This document shows, one piece after another, positions 25,152-34,705 of a DNA stretch of 64,000 nt. The translations under genes and the position numbers were made by a program. Within the stretch, counting starts at the first letter, position 1. Each line of letters opens with the position of its first letter. Source of the DNA: Xanthobacteraceae bacterium (GTDB lineage Bacteria; Pseudomonadota; Alphaproteobacteria; Rhizobiales; Xanthobacteraceae); contig JALHRD010000017.1 in the NCBI GenBank assembly GCA_022841625.1, positions 19,652-83,651 of the forward strand, given 5' to 3'. A model generated the notes under the pieces. That model was given only the letters and a program-made list of their open reading frames with translations, was not told the origin of the DNA and did not search any database.

Positions 25152-26462
25152 ATGCGTGTTGTAATGATTGGAACCGGTTATGTCGGGCTCGTTTCCGGCA
25201 CGTGCTTCGCTGACTTCGGTCACGAAGTTACCTGTATTGACCGTGACACCAGCAAGATTGATACGCTTAATCGAGGCGAAATCCCAATTCACGAACCTGG
25301 GCTGGCCGCGCTGGTCGCGACCAACCGGCAACAAGGCAGACTGACCTTCACCACCAGTCTCGACGCCGTGCGCGACGCCGATGCGGTATTTTTTGCGGTC
25401 GGCACGCCGTCGCGACGCGGCGACGGCCATGCGGACCTGTCCCACGTCTACGCCGCCGCGCGTCAAGTGGCGCCGCTTCTAACAGCTGCAACCGTCATCG
25501 TCACAAAATCGACCGTCCCGATCGGCACCGGCGACGAAGTTGAGCGCATTCTGCGCGAATTGCGGCCTGACATCACAGCCCCAGTCGTGTCCAATCCCGA
25601 ATTCCTGCGCGAGGGTGCGGCGATTCAGGACTTTAAGCATCCTGATCGGATCGTCGTCGGCACCAGCGACGAGCGTGCCCGCCAGATAATGTCCGATCTC
25701 TACCGTCCGCTCTATCTCAATGCTTCACCTATCCTTTTTACCGATCGCCGCACCGCGGAACTGATCAAATATGCCGCCAACAGCTTCCTCGCGACCAAAA
25801 TCACTTTCATCAACGAGATTGCGGATCTCTGTGAGCAGGTCGGCGCCAATGTTCAGCAGGTGGCGCGGGGAATCGGGCTCGATAATCGTATCGGCGCGAA
25901 GTTTCTGCATGCCGGCCCGGGCTATGGCGGCTCCTGTTTTCCCAAGGATACGCTGGCCCTGATTAAGACCGCCCAGGACTTCGGCACACCGCTACGCATT
26001 GTTGAAACTGTTGTTTCCGTCAACGACCAGCGCAAACGCGCCATGGCGCGAAAGGTTACATCAGCGTTAGGCGGATCAGTTCGCGGCAAGACCATTGCCG
26101 TTCTTGGCCTAACCTTCAAACCGAACACCGACGACATGCGGGAAGCGCCATCCCTGGCCCTGGTGACCGCCCTTTTGGATATGGGCGCACAGGTGCGCGC
26201 CTACGATCCAGCCGGGATGGAGCATGCTCGAGTCCTCTTGCCGAACATCGCTTACTGCGACGGCCCCTATTCGGCTGCAACCGGCGCGCATGCGCTGGCT
26301 CTGGTGACGGAATGGGAGCAGTTCCGTGCACTCGATTTCGCCCGGCTGAAAACCGTGATGGCGCAGCCGGTCTTTATCGACCTCAAAAATGTCTATCAGC
26401 CAAGCGATGTTACAGAATTCGGGTTCAGCTATGAGAGCGTCGGGCGACCTGCTCAAGATTAA
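25152..26462 (+). CDS. ugd: UDP-glucose 6-dehydrogenase
   Basis: A cytoplasmic NAD-dependent enzyme of 436 residues oxidising UDP-glucose to UDP-glucuronate. GTGYVGLVSG at residues 7-16 is the dinucleotide fold. VTKSTVPIGTG and NPEFLREGAAIQDF mark the central region. GPGYGGSCFPKDT at about 255-267 contains the catalytic Cys. GLTFKPNTDDMREAPS marks the C-terminal UDP-binding domain. The length is standard. UDP-glucuronate could enter exopolysaccharide or be processed further. The gene is divergent from the dehydratase gene. Confidence 0.95.
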   Translation: MRVVMIGTGYVGLVSGTCFADFGHEVTCIDRDTSKIDTLNRGEIPIHEPGLAALVATNRQQGRLTFTTSLDAVRDADAVFFAVGTPSRRGDGHADLSHVYAAARQVAPLLTAATVIVTKSTVPIGTGDEVERILRELRPDITAPVVSNPEFLREGAAIQDFKHPDRIVVGTSDERARQIMSDLYRPLYLNASPILFTDRRTAELIKYAANSFLATKITFINEIADLCEQVGANVQQVARGIGLDNRIGAKFLHAGPGYGGSCFPKDTLALIKTAQDFGTPLRIVETVVSVNDQRKRAMARKVTSALGGSVRGKTIAVLGLTFKPNTDDMREAPSLALVTALLDMGAQVRAYDPAGMEHARVLLPNIAYCDGPYSAATGAHALALVTEWEQFRALDFARLKTVMAQPVFIDLKNVYQPSDVTEFGFSYESVGRPAQD

Positions 26463-26580
26463 ACCAGCGGTTTCAAGGGGATAAGCAATACCTTGATGCG
26501 CTATTTGGGCTCGCGTTCCGCCGCCGACATGCTAACATGGTTTTCAATTGCCGGCGTTCCGGCAGATAGGGGATTGGGAC

Positions 26581-27141
26581 GTGGGGTTCTGCGGCCAAGC
26601 GTCGATCTGGAGATTTGCGAGGGCTGCCAACATCATGGCCGCAGCTATGCTTCTGGCCGGCTGCTTCCAGCCGCTCTACGGCGATCGCACGATTTCCGGC
26701 GGTCCCGACCTACGATCTGCCCTTAGCGGCATCGAGGTTGCGGAGATACGGGCGGCCGCCAATACGCCAGAAGCCCGAATGGCGGTCCCGATTCAAAACG
26801 ATCTGCGCTTTAATTTCACCGGCGGCAGTGGCGCCGGGCGGGCCACGCATCGCCTCGTGATACAAATTTCCGGCAGCCGCGCCGTCGTTTCGGCCACTAA
26901 CGTGACCGGCCTGCCATTCATCGAGAATTTTACGCTCGCGGCGACTTACAGTCTGGTCGATCTTGCAACCAACAAGCCAGTGCTCACCGGCCGCGCCACA
27001 ACGACGGTTTCATACGATCCATCTGGCACCCAGCGATATGCCAGAATCACGGGGATGCAGGACGCCGAGCGTCGGGCGGCCAAAGTCATCGCCGACAACG
27101 TAACAACCAGGCTGTCGTCCTATTTCGTCAGCGGCGGCTAG
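26581..27141 (+). CDS. LptE-like LPS-assembly lipoprotein
   Basis: A lipoprotein of about 186 residues. The signal region RFARAANIMAAAMLLAGC ends in a lipobox with the lipidated Cys followed by FQPLYGD, a hallmark of alphaproteobacterial LptE (GCGFxPLYG). LptE plugs the LptD barrel and helps insert LPS into the outer membrane. The start is GTG 26581 with AGGGGA seven bases upstream; ATG 26635 would remove the basic n-region needed for export. In many alphaproteobacteria lptE lies between leuS and holA. Neither is here, so this may be a second copy or a relocated gene. Confidence 0.7.
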   Translation: MGFCGQASIWRFARAANIMAAAMLLAGCFQPLYGDRTISGGPDLRSALSGIEVAEIRAAANTPEARMAVPIQNDLRFNFTGGSGAGRATHRLVIQISGSRAVVSATNVTGLPFIENFTLAATYSLVDLATNKPVLTGRATTTVSYDPSGTQRYARITGMQDAERRAAKVIADNVTTRLSSYFVSGG

Positions 27142-27162
27142 ACCGCAGCCGAATTCCTCCCC

Positions 27163-28413
27163 TTATTTGGGCGGGATCGTGGCGTCGAATCGCCCGCTGC
27201 GGAGCGTCATGCCGCCAAGAACCCCAACACCGAAAATATACATCCATCCGGCAGTGAATTCGACCAGGGGCGTATTGAAGAGCCCGGCGATCACATTTTG
27301 GACGACCAGCCCCATCCCGACCCATGCCGCCAACCCGCCGATGCGGAACAACATCGCGTGGGCAAACCACATCGCAAAAAGCAGCATAGTGCCGACACCA
27401 CCAAATTGAATGGCGACATAGAGCACTTGATTGTGGGGGTTGTCAGTTATCGCAGCGCCAATGCCATCGCTTCCGCGGGCAGTCTGCCGAAACTGGTCAC
27501 GCTGCGCCCCGGTACCATGCCCAATGATTGGCGCCTGCGAAACCGAAATAATCGACCGGCTCCAAAATTCCAGCCGAAATCCAGATGAAGTTTCCGCACT
27601 GCGTTGCCGATAGTCACGAACTTCCTGCGCCACGTCCAACACGCGGGCACGCAGGTATGCCGACGATGACCAAACCAATGCGCCAACAATAGCAGCCAGC
27701 GCCACGACACCGGACGCCTGCTTCCAGCCAAACCTCTGCAACACAAACAAGGGAACCAAGACAACCAATGCAATCAGCGTGCTCCTGGCGGAAGCGACAT
27801 AGCTGATGTTGGCCAGAAAAACGAATGCAATCAGCGCAAGTACCAATGCCAGCCGGCGCTCGCAGCGCCGCCATGCATCGAGAGAAAAATGTGCTAGCGC
27901 AAACACGCAGATCAAAAACTCAGTGCTTTGCACGATATAGTCTTTGATCGGGACTCCCGCAGGCTTGGCCCCAGGCGGCACAAACAGCCAAAAATACCAT
28001 GACACGGCGAGTAACAACGTACAGGAGGCGACGAATCCCCCAACGACCCAGAACCCGCGTTCAGAGCGCTGAAATTGCACAACCAGCAGAGCTATAATTG
28101 CAAGGCGTGCAAATATCTTGATGCTGCCAAATTGATCCGCAGCCGAAGCCCCTGACCATACGATCGCAACGGCCGCAAACAAGCCCAGCAGCATAGGCAA
28201 CGCCACAGCCGGAAGCACCAGATTGCGGCGCAACGCCGACCAGTCGACGATCGGCAGAACGGCCAATAGCCACAACACGATGGCGATACTGCTGGCCGTG
28301 ACCGACCACGGCAGCGTAACAGCCACGGCAACGGCCAGCCAATCCGCGAGCCGCACCAGCCGCTCTTGGAAAGAACGACCTTCGATCTGCGGCGTTCGTG
28401 CTGCTTCGGACAT
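27163..28413 (-). CDS. O-antigen ligase/polymerase family membrane protein (Wzy/WaaL-like)
   Basis: An integral membrane protein of 416 residues with 10-12 hydrophobic segments. The large periplasmic loop contains GHGTGAQRDQF and the conserved His/Asn stretch TDNPHNQVLYVAIQFGGVG (about 310-345), characteristic of the Wzy_C (O-antigen ligase) domain. It either polymerises repeat units or attaches O-antigen to lipid A-core. No discriminating feature was seen. It lies tail to tail with the LptE-like gene and heads away from rmlC. Confidence 0.85.
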   Translation of the reverse strand: MSEAARTPQIEGRSFQERLVRLADWLAVAVAVTLPWSVTASSIAIVLWLLAVLPIVDWSALRRNLVLPAVALPMLLGLFAAVAIVWSGASAADQFGSIKIFARLAIIALLVVQFQRSERGFWVVGGFVASCTLLLAVSWYFWLFVPPGAKPAGVPIKDYIVQSTEFLICVFALAHFSLDAWRRCERRLALVLALIAFVFLANISYVASARSTLIALVVLVPLFVLQRFGWKQASGVVALAAIVGALVWSSSAYLRARVLDVAQEVRDYRQRSAETSSGFRLEFWSRSIISVSQAPIIGHGTGAQRDQFRQTARGSDGIGAAITDNPHNQVLYVAIQFGGVGTMLLFAMWFAHAMLFRIGGLAAWVGMGLVVQNVIAGLFNTPLVEFTAGWMYIFGVGVLGGMTLRSGRFDATIPPK

Positions 28414-28605
28414 GCCGTTGATTTATACACTCAACGTGATGAGCGACAACGCCGAACCAACGAAAACTCACTGGCCCGGGCCGCTTGCGACCCAGCACAA
28501 AATCTCCTAATGCTCATCGTCTTTACAATTCACCATTCTCCGACATGCCGAGGGATCGACGCCGCAAGATTTAGGCAATCGATATCGGCTGCCCGACAGC
28601 ACAAT

Positions 28606-28635
28606 AGACATACATACACAAGACATACATACACA
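28606..28635 (+). repeat. Two perfect 15-bp tandem repeats running into the rmlC start
   Basis: AGACATACATACACA occurs at 28606-28620 and again at 28621-28635. The last A of the second copy is the A of the rmlC ATG. Each copy itself contains a CATA microrepeat. No purine-rich ribosome-binding site is seen, so the repeats form the whole leader next to the start. Copy-number change would alter spacing to the promoter. Confidence 0.6.
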
Positions 28636-29195
28636 TGGACATCCGCACTCTCCAAATTCCCGGCCCTGTCGTCCTGATTCCAAAAAAATTTGACGATGCA
28701 CGAGGATTTCTATCAGAGACCTACAGTGACGAGGTTTTTTCCAAAAATGTTGCAACACTGCGCTTTGTACAGGAGAACCATAGCTACTCTAAGCGCACCG
28801 GCACGATTCGCGGCATTCATTTCCAGATACCACCTCATGCTCAGGGGAAGCTGGTTCGGGTGGTGCGCGGCGCAATCTTCGATATTGCCGTCGACCTCCG
28901 CGTTGGCTCCCCAAACTTTGGCCGCTGCGCCACCACCGAATTGTCAGCGGAAAATTGGAGCCAGTTCTGGATTCCGGTCGGCTTCGGGCATGGCTTCTGC
29001 ACCCTCGAGCCTGACACCGAAGTGATCTACAAATTGACCGCCCCATTCCACCCAGACAGCGAACGCGGAATCGCATGGGACGATCCAGACCTCGCTATTG
29101 CGTGGCCCCTGGGGCAGCGAGAGCCTCATCTCTCTGATCGCGATCGACAAAATCCACGTCTTGCAGACACTCCAGCTTACTTCCAATGCGATTAA
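28635..29195 (+). CDS. rmlC: dTDP-4-dehydrorhamnose 3,5-epimerase
   Basis: A cupin enzyme of 186 residues converting dTDP-4-keto-6-deoxyglucose to the L-lyxo form on the way to dTDP-L-rhamnose. DDARGFLSETY, FVQENHSYS with GTIRGIHFQ (the catalytic His), KLVRVVRGAIFDIAVDLR and PVGFGHGFCTL are the family signatures in order. The start is ATG 28635, abutting the tandem repeats. rmlD follows 22 bp after the stop. rmlA and rmlB are not in the window, so the precursor must come from elsewhere. Confidence 0.93.
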   Translation: MDIRTLQIPGPVVLIPKKFDDARGFLSETYSDEVFSKNVATLRFVQENHSYSKRTGTIRGIHFQIPPHAQGKLVRVVRGAIFDIAVDLRVGSPNFGRCATTELSAENWSQFWIPVGFGHGFCTLEPDTEVIYKLTAPFHPDSERGIAWDDPDLAIAWPLGQREPHLSDRDRQNPRLADTPAYFQCD

Positions 29196-29217
29196 ACCAC
29201 TATATCGAGCGTCGGTG

Positions 29218-30111
29218 ATGCCGCAGGCCCGAATTGTCGTCACCGGCAGCCATGGACAAGTGGCGCGCGCGATGGTCGAACGATCACTCAGTACGGCCTA
29301 TGAGGTCGTCTGCATTGGCCGCCCCTCCCTCGATCTCACCAACCTCGACACCATTAGCGTCATTGCCAAGACCAGGGCCGATATTCTGGTCAGCGCCGCC
29401 GCTTATACCGATGTGAACCAAGCGGAATTGGAGCAAGACCTTGCCGACCTCGTCAATGCGCGCGCACCAAGCATACTCGCTGCGCAAGCTCGCACACTTG
29501 GTATCCCCTTGATTCACCTCTCCACCGACTATGTGTTCGATGGCACCAAGCCTGCCGCCTACACCGAGCGCGATCCGGTATGTCCGCTCAATGTCTATGG
29601 ACGAACCAAGGCTCGTGGCGAACTTGCCATCGCGGCCGCGCATCCCGATCACGTCATCCTGCGAACCTCTTGGGTCTATAGCCCATTCAACCGGAACTTT
29701 GTACGGAGCATGCTCGCGTTAGCGCGCCAACAAGACGAGGTGCGTGTGGTGGCCGACCAGATCGGCAATCCGACGGCAGCCAACGACATTGCTGACGGCA
29801 TCCTGGCAGTGGCAAACAATCTCTTCACTGGAAGTGACGCCAAGCATTACGGCACCTTCCACATGGCGGCGGCCGGCCCTACAACCTGGGCCGACTTCGC
29901 CACCGCCATCTTCTCGATTTCCGCCGAACGTGGAGGGCCCTCTGCGCGGGTCATTCCCATTACCGGTGACGAATATCAAACCCCAACGCGGCGGCCGCCG
30001 AATTCACGCCTCGATTGCACGAAGATTGCAAACACCCACGGCGTCTCGCTGCCGCATTGGCGATCGTCGCTCGCTCCATGCATCGACCGGATTCTAAAAC
30101 AAGGAATTTGA
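29218..30111 (+). CDS. rmlD: dTDP-4-dehydrorhamnose reductase
   Basis: An SDR of 297 residues reducing the 4-keto sugar to dTDP-L-rhamnose. IVVTGSHGQVARAM at about 5-18 is the NAD(P) motif. SAAAYTDVNQAE and LSTDYVFDGTKP follow, and NVYGRTKARGE supplies the catalytic Tyr-xxx-Lys. LRTSWVYSPFNRNFV is typical of RmlD. The start is ATG 29218; an in-frame start at 29098 would overlap rmlC. Forms an operon with rmlC. Confidence 0.93.
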   Translation: MPQARIVVTGSHGQVARAMVERSLSTAYEVVCIGRPSLDLTNLDTISVIAKTRADILVSAAAYTDVNQAELEQDLADLVNARAPSILAAQARTLGIPLIHLSTDYVFDGTKPAAYTERDPVCPLNVYGRTKARGELAIAAAHPDHVILRTSWVYSPFNRNFVRSMLALARQQDEVRVVADQIGNPTAANDIADGILAVANNLFTGSDAKHYGTFHMAAAGPTTWADFATAIFSISAERGGPSARVIPITGDEYQTPTRRPPNSRLDCTKIANTHGVSLPHWRSSLAPCIDRILKQGI

Positions 30112-30134
30112 AAACACCGTTCGGCGGCACGAGA

Positions 30135-30896
30135 CTATTCTTGCCGAGACCGATTCATGTGCCACAGCTTCATGTAACGGTAATAGGTTCCTTCGGCATT
30201 GAGCACGGCGAGAAGCAATCCCTCTCGACCATCAAGGAATCCTGCACGCAACACATAGGTGCGGAAGAATGAATAGGCGCCGCGTAGAATTCCAGTCACG
30301 AACCATACCCTCCGGCCTTTGTCGAACATCATCTGGGCGCCGGCCGTCGAATAAGAGTCCATCCGACGCAAAGCGTCTTCGATCTGCCAGACCGGAAAAT
30401 GAATAATTGGCTGAGACAACCGCGTAACCGGCCCTTCACAGATCGGTCGCGCATGCACCAAATCGTCGCTCCAGCGGACGCGACCGCGCTTGAATAGGCG
30501 CGGAACATAGTCAGGATACCAGCCTGAATGGCGCATCCTGCGGCCACAGAACCAAGATGATCGCGGCATGGCGTAACCATCGGACGCCCCCACCCTCACC
30601 GCCTGCTGGATTTCAGCGGCAAGCGCCGGACTGATCCGCTCATCAGCATCGACCAAGAGTATCCAGTCACCCTGGGCAAGCGACAACGCGTGATTGAGTT
30701 GCCGCCCAAACCCTTCAAATGCATGAAAGCTGACGCGCGCTCCCTTACCCTCTGCGATTCGCACGGTGTCATCCGCGCTCCCGGAATCGACTACAACGCG
30801 CTCGTCGCAGAACGCAACGCTATCGAGGCATTCCGCGATATTCGCAGATTCGTTCTTCGTTATGATGATCGCGCTCAGGACCGGCATTTCGCTCAC
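30135..30896 (-). CDS. WaaE/KdtX-like GT2 glycosyltransferase
   Basis: A GT-A enzyme of 253 residues. AIIITKNESANIAECLDSV and ERVVVDSGSADDT form the donor site, and WILLVDADERIS gives the DxD metal site. NRWxG-like core features appear as RHSGWYPDYVPRLFKRG, and the C-terminus has the basic RGAYSFFRTYVLRAGFLDG seen in LPS core glucosyltransferases of the WaaE/KdtX group. It lies 12 bp downstream of hldE on the same strand and is probably co-transcribed with hldD and hldE, fitting a role in LPS core assembly. Confidence 0.88.
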   Translation of the reverse strand: MSEMPVLSAIIITKNESANIAECLDSVAFCDERVVVDSGSADDTVRIAEGKGARVSFHAFEGFGRQLNHALSLAQGDWILLVDADERISPALAAEIQQAVRVGASDGYAMPRSSWFCGRRMRHSGWYPDYVPRLFKRGRVRWSDDLVHARPICEGPVTRLSQPIIHFPVWQIEDALRRMDSYSTAGAQMMFDKGRRVWFVTGILRGAYSFFRTYVLRAGFLDGREGLLLAVLNAEGTYYRYMKLWHMNRSRQE

Positions 30897-30908
30897 GCGC
30901 GCTTGCAG

Positions 30909-32420
30909 TCAACGTTTTGATTTCGCCCCAGTGATAGAAGGTTCGCGGACCGCGCTCGCTCCCGAGCGTTGCACGAGTGCGCTTGTCGAATGCCCCGGCA
31001 TCAGATCGACTAGAATAATCTTGCCGCCATACGCCTCGACCAGGTCGCGACCGACCACCTCCTCAATCCGGTAATCGGCGCCCTTCACCAATACCGCGGG
31101 CTTGATCCTGCGGATTAGATCGACGGGTGTATCCTGCTCGAAGACCACCACGAGATCGACCGCTTCGAGGGCCGCCAATACGTCGGCCCGCGCCTGCTGA
31201 TCCTGCACCGGCCGATCGCTACCCTTAAGGCGCCGTACAGACGCATCGCTGTTGAGACCCACAATCAGGCGATCGCAAGCGGCGCGCGCCTCGGTCATCA
31301 GCTTGACATGCCCAGGATGCAGTAGATCGAAACATCCGTTCGTGAAACCAATACGATGCCCGCGCCATGCCGCAAGCCGCTCATCGAGCGTCGACCAGTC
31401 GAAAATAACCTTCTCCTCGGCCGCGAGCGACGCAGACGGCAACAGTCTCGATCGCAACTCCGCTGCCGATGCCGTCGATGTGCCGCGCTTGCCGACAACG
31501 ACGGCCGCTGCCGCATTGGCGGCGCGTGCCGCCTGCTCAAGCTCGGTGCCGGCGGCCAACATCGCAGCCATGACCGCAGCAACGGTATCGCCCGCACCTG
31601 ATACGTCGCGGACCTTGACCGGATAAGCCGGCACATGCACGGCCCCGTCCTGTTGCGTGTAGAGTGTCATACCTTCCTCGCTGCGCGTCACCAATACCGC
31701 GGAGTTCCCTGTCGTCGCGGACAGGTTCTCTGCTGCAGCGACAATATCGGCATCGCTGCCAACCGTGCAGCGCGTTGCATCAGCCAATTCCCTGCGGTTT
31801 GGGGTCACAAGTGTAGCGCCGCGATATACGCTGAAATCCGCGCCTTTCGGATCAACAATGACAGGCTTGCCGAGGTCACGCGCCTTATCGATGACCGCGC
31901 GAATGACAATTGGGCTCAGGACACCCTTGGCGTAATCGGACAACACCACGGCATCTGCGCGTGGCAGCGCGAGCAGGCACGCCCTGATCAGCGCCTGCTC
32001 AATGTTCGCCGGCAAACGTGTCGCCAGTTCCCAGTCCGCGCGAAGCAAATGGGTCGAATGGTGATCGGAAACGAAACGCACTTTGCGAGTTGTTGGCCGC
32101 GATGGATCTACCAACAGATGCGTCTCAATTGTGTCCCCGTATTGATCGGAAAAAGTCCGCATCAAAACGCGACCGCTGTCATCTTCACCTATAACGCTGA
32201 TGAAAATGCAGCGAGCGCCCAGCGCAGCGATTCCGCGGGCAACATTGCCGGCGCCACCCAGCAGCTGCTCCTCGCGTATGGCCGTCAACACCAAAGTGGG
32301 GGCTTCGGGTGACACCCGCGATACATCGCCATAGACAAAATGGTCGAGCATCAGGTCGCCGACGCAAAGCACCGTCAATTCGTCGATTTTCGACAATCGC
32401 TGGTCGATTGGATGTATCAT
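30909..32420 (-). CDS. hldE: Bifunctional heptose-7-phosphate kinase/heptose-1-phosphate adenylyltransferase
   Basis: A two-domain enzyme of 503 residues. The N-terminal PfkB-type kinase has GGAGNVARG at 55-63, VILDPKG-like VIVDPKG and the catalytic [13 protein letters not shown] at about 265. The C-terminal nucleotidyltransferase has [14 protein letters not shown] at about 360 with the HxGH site, and [13 protein letters not shown] near the end. It phosphorylates heptose-7-P at C1 and, after GmhB acts, forms ADP-heptose. The start is ATG 32420, 10 bp after hldD; a longer upstream reading lies within hldD in another frame and is not coded. Confidence 0.95.
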   Translation of the reverse strand: MIHPIDQRLSKIDELTVLCVGDLMLDHFVYGDVSRVSPEAPTLVLTAIREEQLLGGAGNVARGIAALGARCIFISVIGEDDSGRVLMRTFSDQYGDTIETHLLVDPSRPTTRKVRFVSDHHSTHLLRADWELATRLPANIEQALIRACLLALPRADAVVLSDYAKGVLSPIVIRAVIDKARDLGKPVIVDPKGADFSVYRGATLVTPNRRELADATRCTVGSDADIVAAAENLSATTGNSAVLVTRSEEGMTLYTQQDGAVHVPAYPVKVRDVSGAGDTVAAVMAAMLAAGTELEQAARAANAAAAVVVGKRGTSTASAAELRSRLLPSASLAAEEKVIFDWSTLDERLAAWRGHRIGFTNGCFDLLHPGHVKLMTEARAACDRLIVGLNSDASVRRLKGSDRPVQDQQARADVLAALEAVDLVVVFEQDTPVDLIRRIKPAVLVKGADYRIEEVVGRDLVEAYGGKIILVDLMPGHSTSALVQRSGASAVREPSITGAKSKR

Positions 32421-32430
32421 TGATCGTACC

Positions 32431-33411
32431 TCACCGGTATCGATCCGGCTGGCCGAGATGCCGATGAACATACGAGGAGACTGCTTCTTCAATTGGCGTG
32501 AATCTGCCGTCGTAGCCTGCACGCCGGAGCTTATCGATGCTGGCCTGGGTAAAATACTGGTATCGGTCACGAATAACTTCAGGCATCGCAACATATTCGA
32601 TCTCTGGATCGCGCCCGAGGGCGCGGAACAGCGCAGCCACGAGATCGCGGAAACTGCGCGCCTGGCCGGTGCCAACGTTGAAGATCCCTGATACCAACGG
32701 CGTCTCAAGAAGCCAGCGCACCACCGCTACGGCATCGTCGACATAGATGAAATCACGCTGCTGCTCGCCATCTGCGACATTGTCGCGATGCGATTTGAAC
32801 AAGCGAATGGGCTTTCCAGACTTGGCATCCTCGAAGCGCTTGGCGACGAGGCTCATCATTTCACCTTTGTGATACTCATTCGGGCCAAAAACATTGAAGA
32901 ATTTCAGCCCAGCCCATTGCGGTGGCAATCCAGAACGATTGGCTGCGCGATCCGCCACCACACGGTCGAACAGGTGTTTGCTCCAGCCATAGAGATTGAG
33001 CGGGCGTAGCCGGTCGAGCGCGGCGGGGCTTTCGTCGTCGCTGAAGCCCTGCTCGCCGGCACCATAGGTGGCGGCCGACGATGCATAGATGAACGGGGTG
33101 CGCGTGGCCGCGCACCAATCGAGCAGCCTCACCGACAGACGAAAGTTATTTTCGAGCACCAGATCTGCATTGGTCGCCGTGGTATCGGAAATCGCGCCAA
33201 GGTGGATGACAGCATCCAGCTTGCGGTTGTTCAGCCAGCTGGCAAGCTCACTGGGCGGCACCACATTGGCGAGCCGCCGCTTGCTAAGATTGCGCCATTT
33301 TTCATCGCTGCCGAAATGGTCATTAACGACAATATCGCTCCGCCCCGCCTCGTTAAGGCTTGCGACAACGTTTGACCCGATGAATCCGGCGCCGCCGGTG
33401 ACCAAAAGCAT
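32431..33411 (-). CDS. hldD: ADP-L-glycero-D-manno-heptose 6-epimerase
   Basis: An extended SDR of about 326 residues that epimerises C6 of ADP-heptose, the last step of precursor synthesis. [14 protein letters not shown] at 2-15 is the NADP motif. [18 protein letters not shown] and [11 protein letters not shown] (catalytic Tyr-xxx-Lys) follow, with [16 protein letters not shown] as the HldD-specific segment. ATG 33411 has GGGG upstream; GTG 33441 is an alternative. First gene of the hldD-hldE-GT2 operon, divergent from waaF. Confidence 0.94.
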   Translation of the reverse strand: MLLVTGGAGFIGSNVVASLNEAGRSDIVVNDHFGSDEKWRNLSKRRLANVVPPSELASWLNNRKLDAVIHLGAISDTTATNADLVLENNFRLSVRLLDWCAATRTPFIYASSAATYGAGEQGFSDDESPAALDRLRPLNLYGWSKHLFDRVVADRAANRSGLPPQWAGLKFFNVFGPNEYHKGEMMSLVAKRFEDAKSGKPIRLFKSHRDNVADGEQQRDFIYVDDAVAVVRWLLETPLVSGIFNVGTGQARSFRDLVAALFRALGRDPEIEYVAMPEVIRDRYQYFTQASIDKLRRAGYDGRFTPIEEAVSSYVHRHLGQPDRYR

Positions 33412-33606
33412 CCATACCCCGCTGGGCGTCGAATAGCCCACCCTTTGCCCCAGGGCGCCGAGCGGCGCAACGGCGCTCGCTGCGCACGGTAAGCAGCGAG
33501 TGCTTCAAGCCGCCAGTTACGCTAGACAGGGGGCGACCCGGTAACGGTGCCGCCCCGCCTTCGCGGTTCGACAGAAGGCACTGAAATAGCTTAAGAAAAT
33601 GCAATA

Positions 33607-34665
33607 ATGAACCCGATCGATGCCCCCCAGAGAGCGGTCGTGGATGAGGGTGATAAGCAGCCGATTCTGTTAATCCCGTATATGTGGATCGGCGACTTCG
33701 TGCGCTGCCACACCGTTGTCCGGCTCCTAAACCGGCGTTTCCCAAGACATCCAGTGGACGTGCTTGCGACCAGCCTGGTGTCCCCCCTCGCCGACTATAT
33801 GCCGGGAGTGCGCAAGGCGATTGTCGCTGATCTGCCGCGCAAGCGGCTGGCCCTGGCGGAACACAAGGCCTTGGCTAAACGGATCAAGTCAGAAGGATAC
33901 GGGCAGGCGCTGGTCATGCCGCGAACCTGGAAATCGGCATTGGCGCCGTTCCTCGCCGGAGTCGCTGTGCGTACCGGATTCTTCGGCGAGGTCCGCATCG
34001 GCCTCCTCAACGATTTGCGCCGGGGTGAGCGGTCGCTGCCACGTATGATTGATCGCTGCGTGGCGCTCGCACTGCCGGAAAACGAACCCGTCCCAGCCGA
34101 CCTGCCACCGCCACAACTAGCAGTTCCAGCAAACGAGATCGCGGAATGGCGGCGGCGCAAAGACCTCGCGAGCGACCATCGCCCCGCGGTTGCCCTAGCT
34201 CCCGGCGCGGTTGGACCGTCCAAGCGGTGGACCGCTTCCGGTTACGCCGAGGTTGCCCGTCGCCTGGTCGCCGAGGGCGCTCAGGTCTGGATCTTAGGTG
34301 GCCCCAACGAGAAAGCGCTTGCAACCGAAATTGCTGGCGGCGCTCGGGCGGACGTGCGGGATCTGACCGGGACGGACTTACGGGACGCCATTGTCGCATT
34401 GGCTGCGGCCAACGCCGCCGTATCAAACGATTCAGGACTGTTGCACGTCGCAGCAGCGCTCGGCACGCCCGCAATTGGCATCTTTGGCCCAACCAGCCCC
34501 TGGCACTGGGCGCCGCTCAATCCGCTTGCTGCGGTCGTCGAGACTTCGACCGCGCTGAGCTGCCGCCCATGCCACAAGCCGACCTGTCGGATGCAACATC
34601 ATTCCTGCATGCGCGACATCGGGGCGGACCGCGTCTTTGCCCTAACGAGAGAGGCGCTGCGATAG
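33607..34665 (+). CDS. waaF: Lipopolysaccharide heptosyltransferase II-like GT9 protein
   Basis: A GT9 enzyme of 352 residues. The N-terminus LLIPYMWIGDFVRC replaces the usual GxxGDxVxxTP loop. LAPGAVGPSKRW is the ADP-heptose phosphate-binding segment, and SNDSGLLHVAAALGTPAIGI with FGPTSPWHW is the typical WaaF C-terminus. It adds the second heptose to the LPS inner core. It is divergent from hldD. A hairpin overlaps the stop codon. WaaF is favoured over WaaC because of the FGPTSP segment and the C-terminal Cys-rich SCRPCHKPTCRMQHHSC stretch. Confidence 0.9.
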   Translation: MNPIDAPQRAVVDEGDKQPILLIPYMWIGDFVRCHTVVRLLNRRFPRHPVDVLATSLVSPLADYMPGVRKAIVADLPRKRLALAEHKALAKRIKSEGYGQALVMPRTWKSALAPFLAGVAVRTGFFGEVRIGLLNDLRRGERSLPRMIDRCVALALPENEPVPADLPPPQLAVPANEIAEWRRRKDLASDHRPAVALAPGAVGPSKRWTASGYAEVARRLVAEGAQVWILGGPNEKALATEIAGGARADVRDLTGTDLRDAIVALAAANAAVSNDSGLLHVAAALGTPAIGIFGPTSPWHWAPLNPLAAVVETSTALSCRPCHKPTCRMQHHSCMRDIGADRVFALTREALR

Positions 34666-34678
34666 ACCGCAGCGCCTC
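34651..34678. terminator. Perfect 11-bp hairpin between convergent genes
   Basis: GAGGCGCTGCG (34651-34661) and CGCAGCGCCTC (34668-34678) form a perfect stem with a 6-base loop containing the waaF stop codon. The TAXI receptor gene converges from the right and ends at 34706. No T tract follows, so it may act as a rho-assisted or bidirectional terminator or a transcript stabiliser. Confidence 0.6.
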
Positions 34679-34705
34679 CGCGATCGATCGCCCGACGGCA
34701 AGGAT

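Noticed and set aside
28606-28635. CRISPR-like reading of the tandem repeats before rmlC
   Set aside because: There are only two copies with no spacers; it is a simple tandem duplication.
32421-32708. N-terminal extension of hldE, giving a 599-residue protein
   Set aside because: The extension lies inside hldD in another frame and has no family likeness; the ATG at 32420 gives the expected HldE length and begins at the conserved kinase domain.
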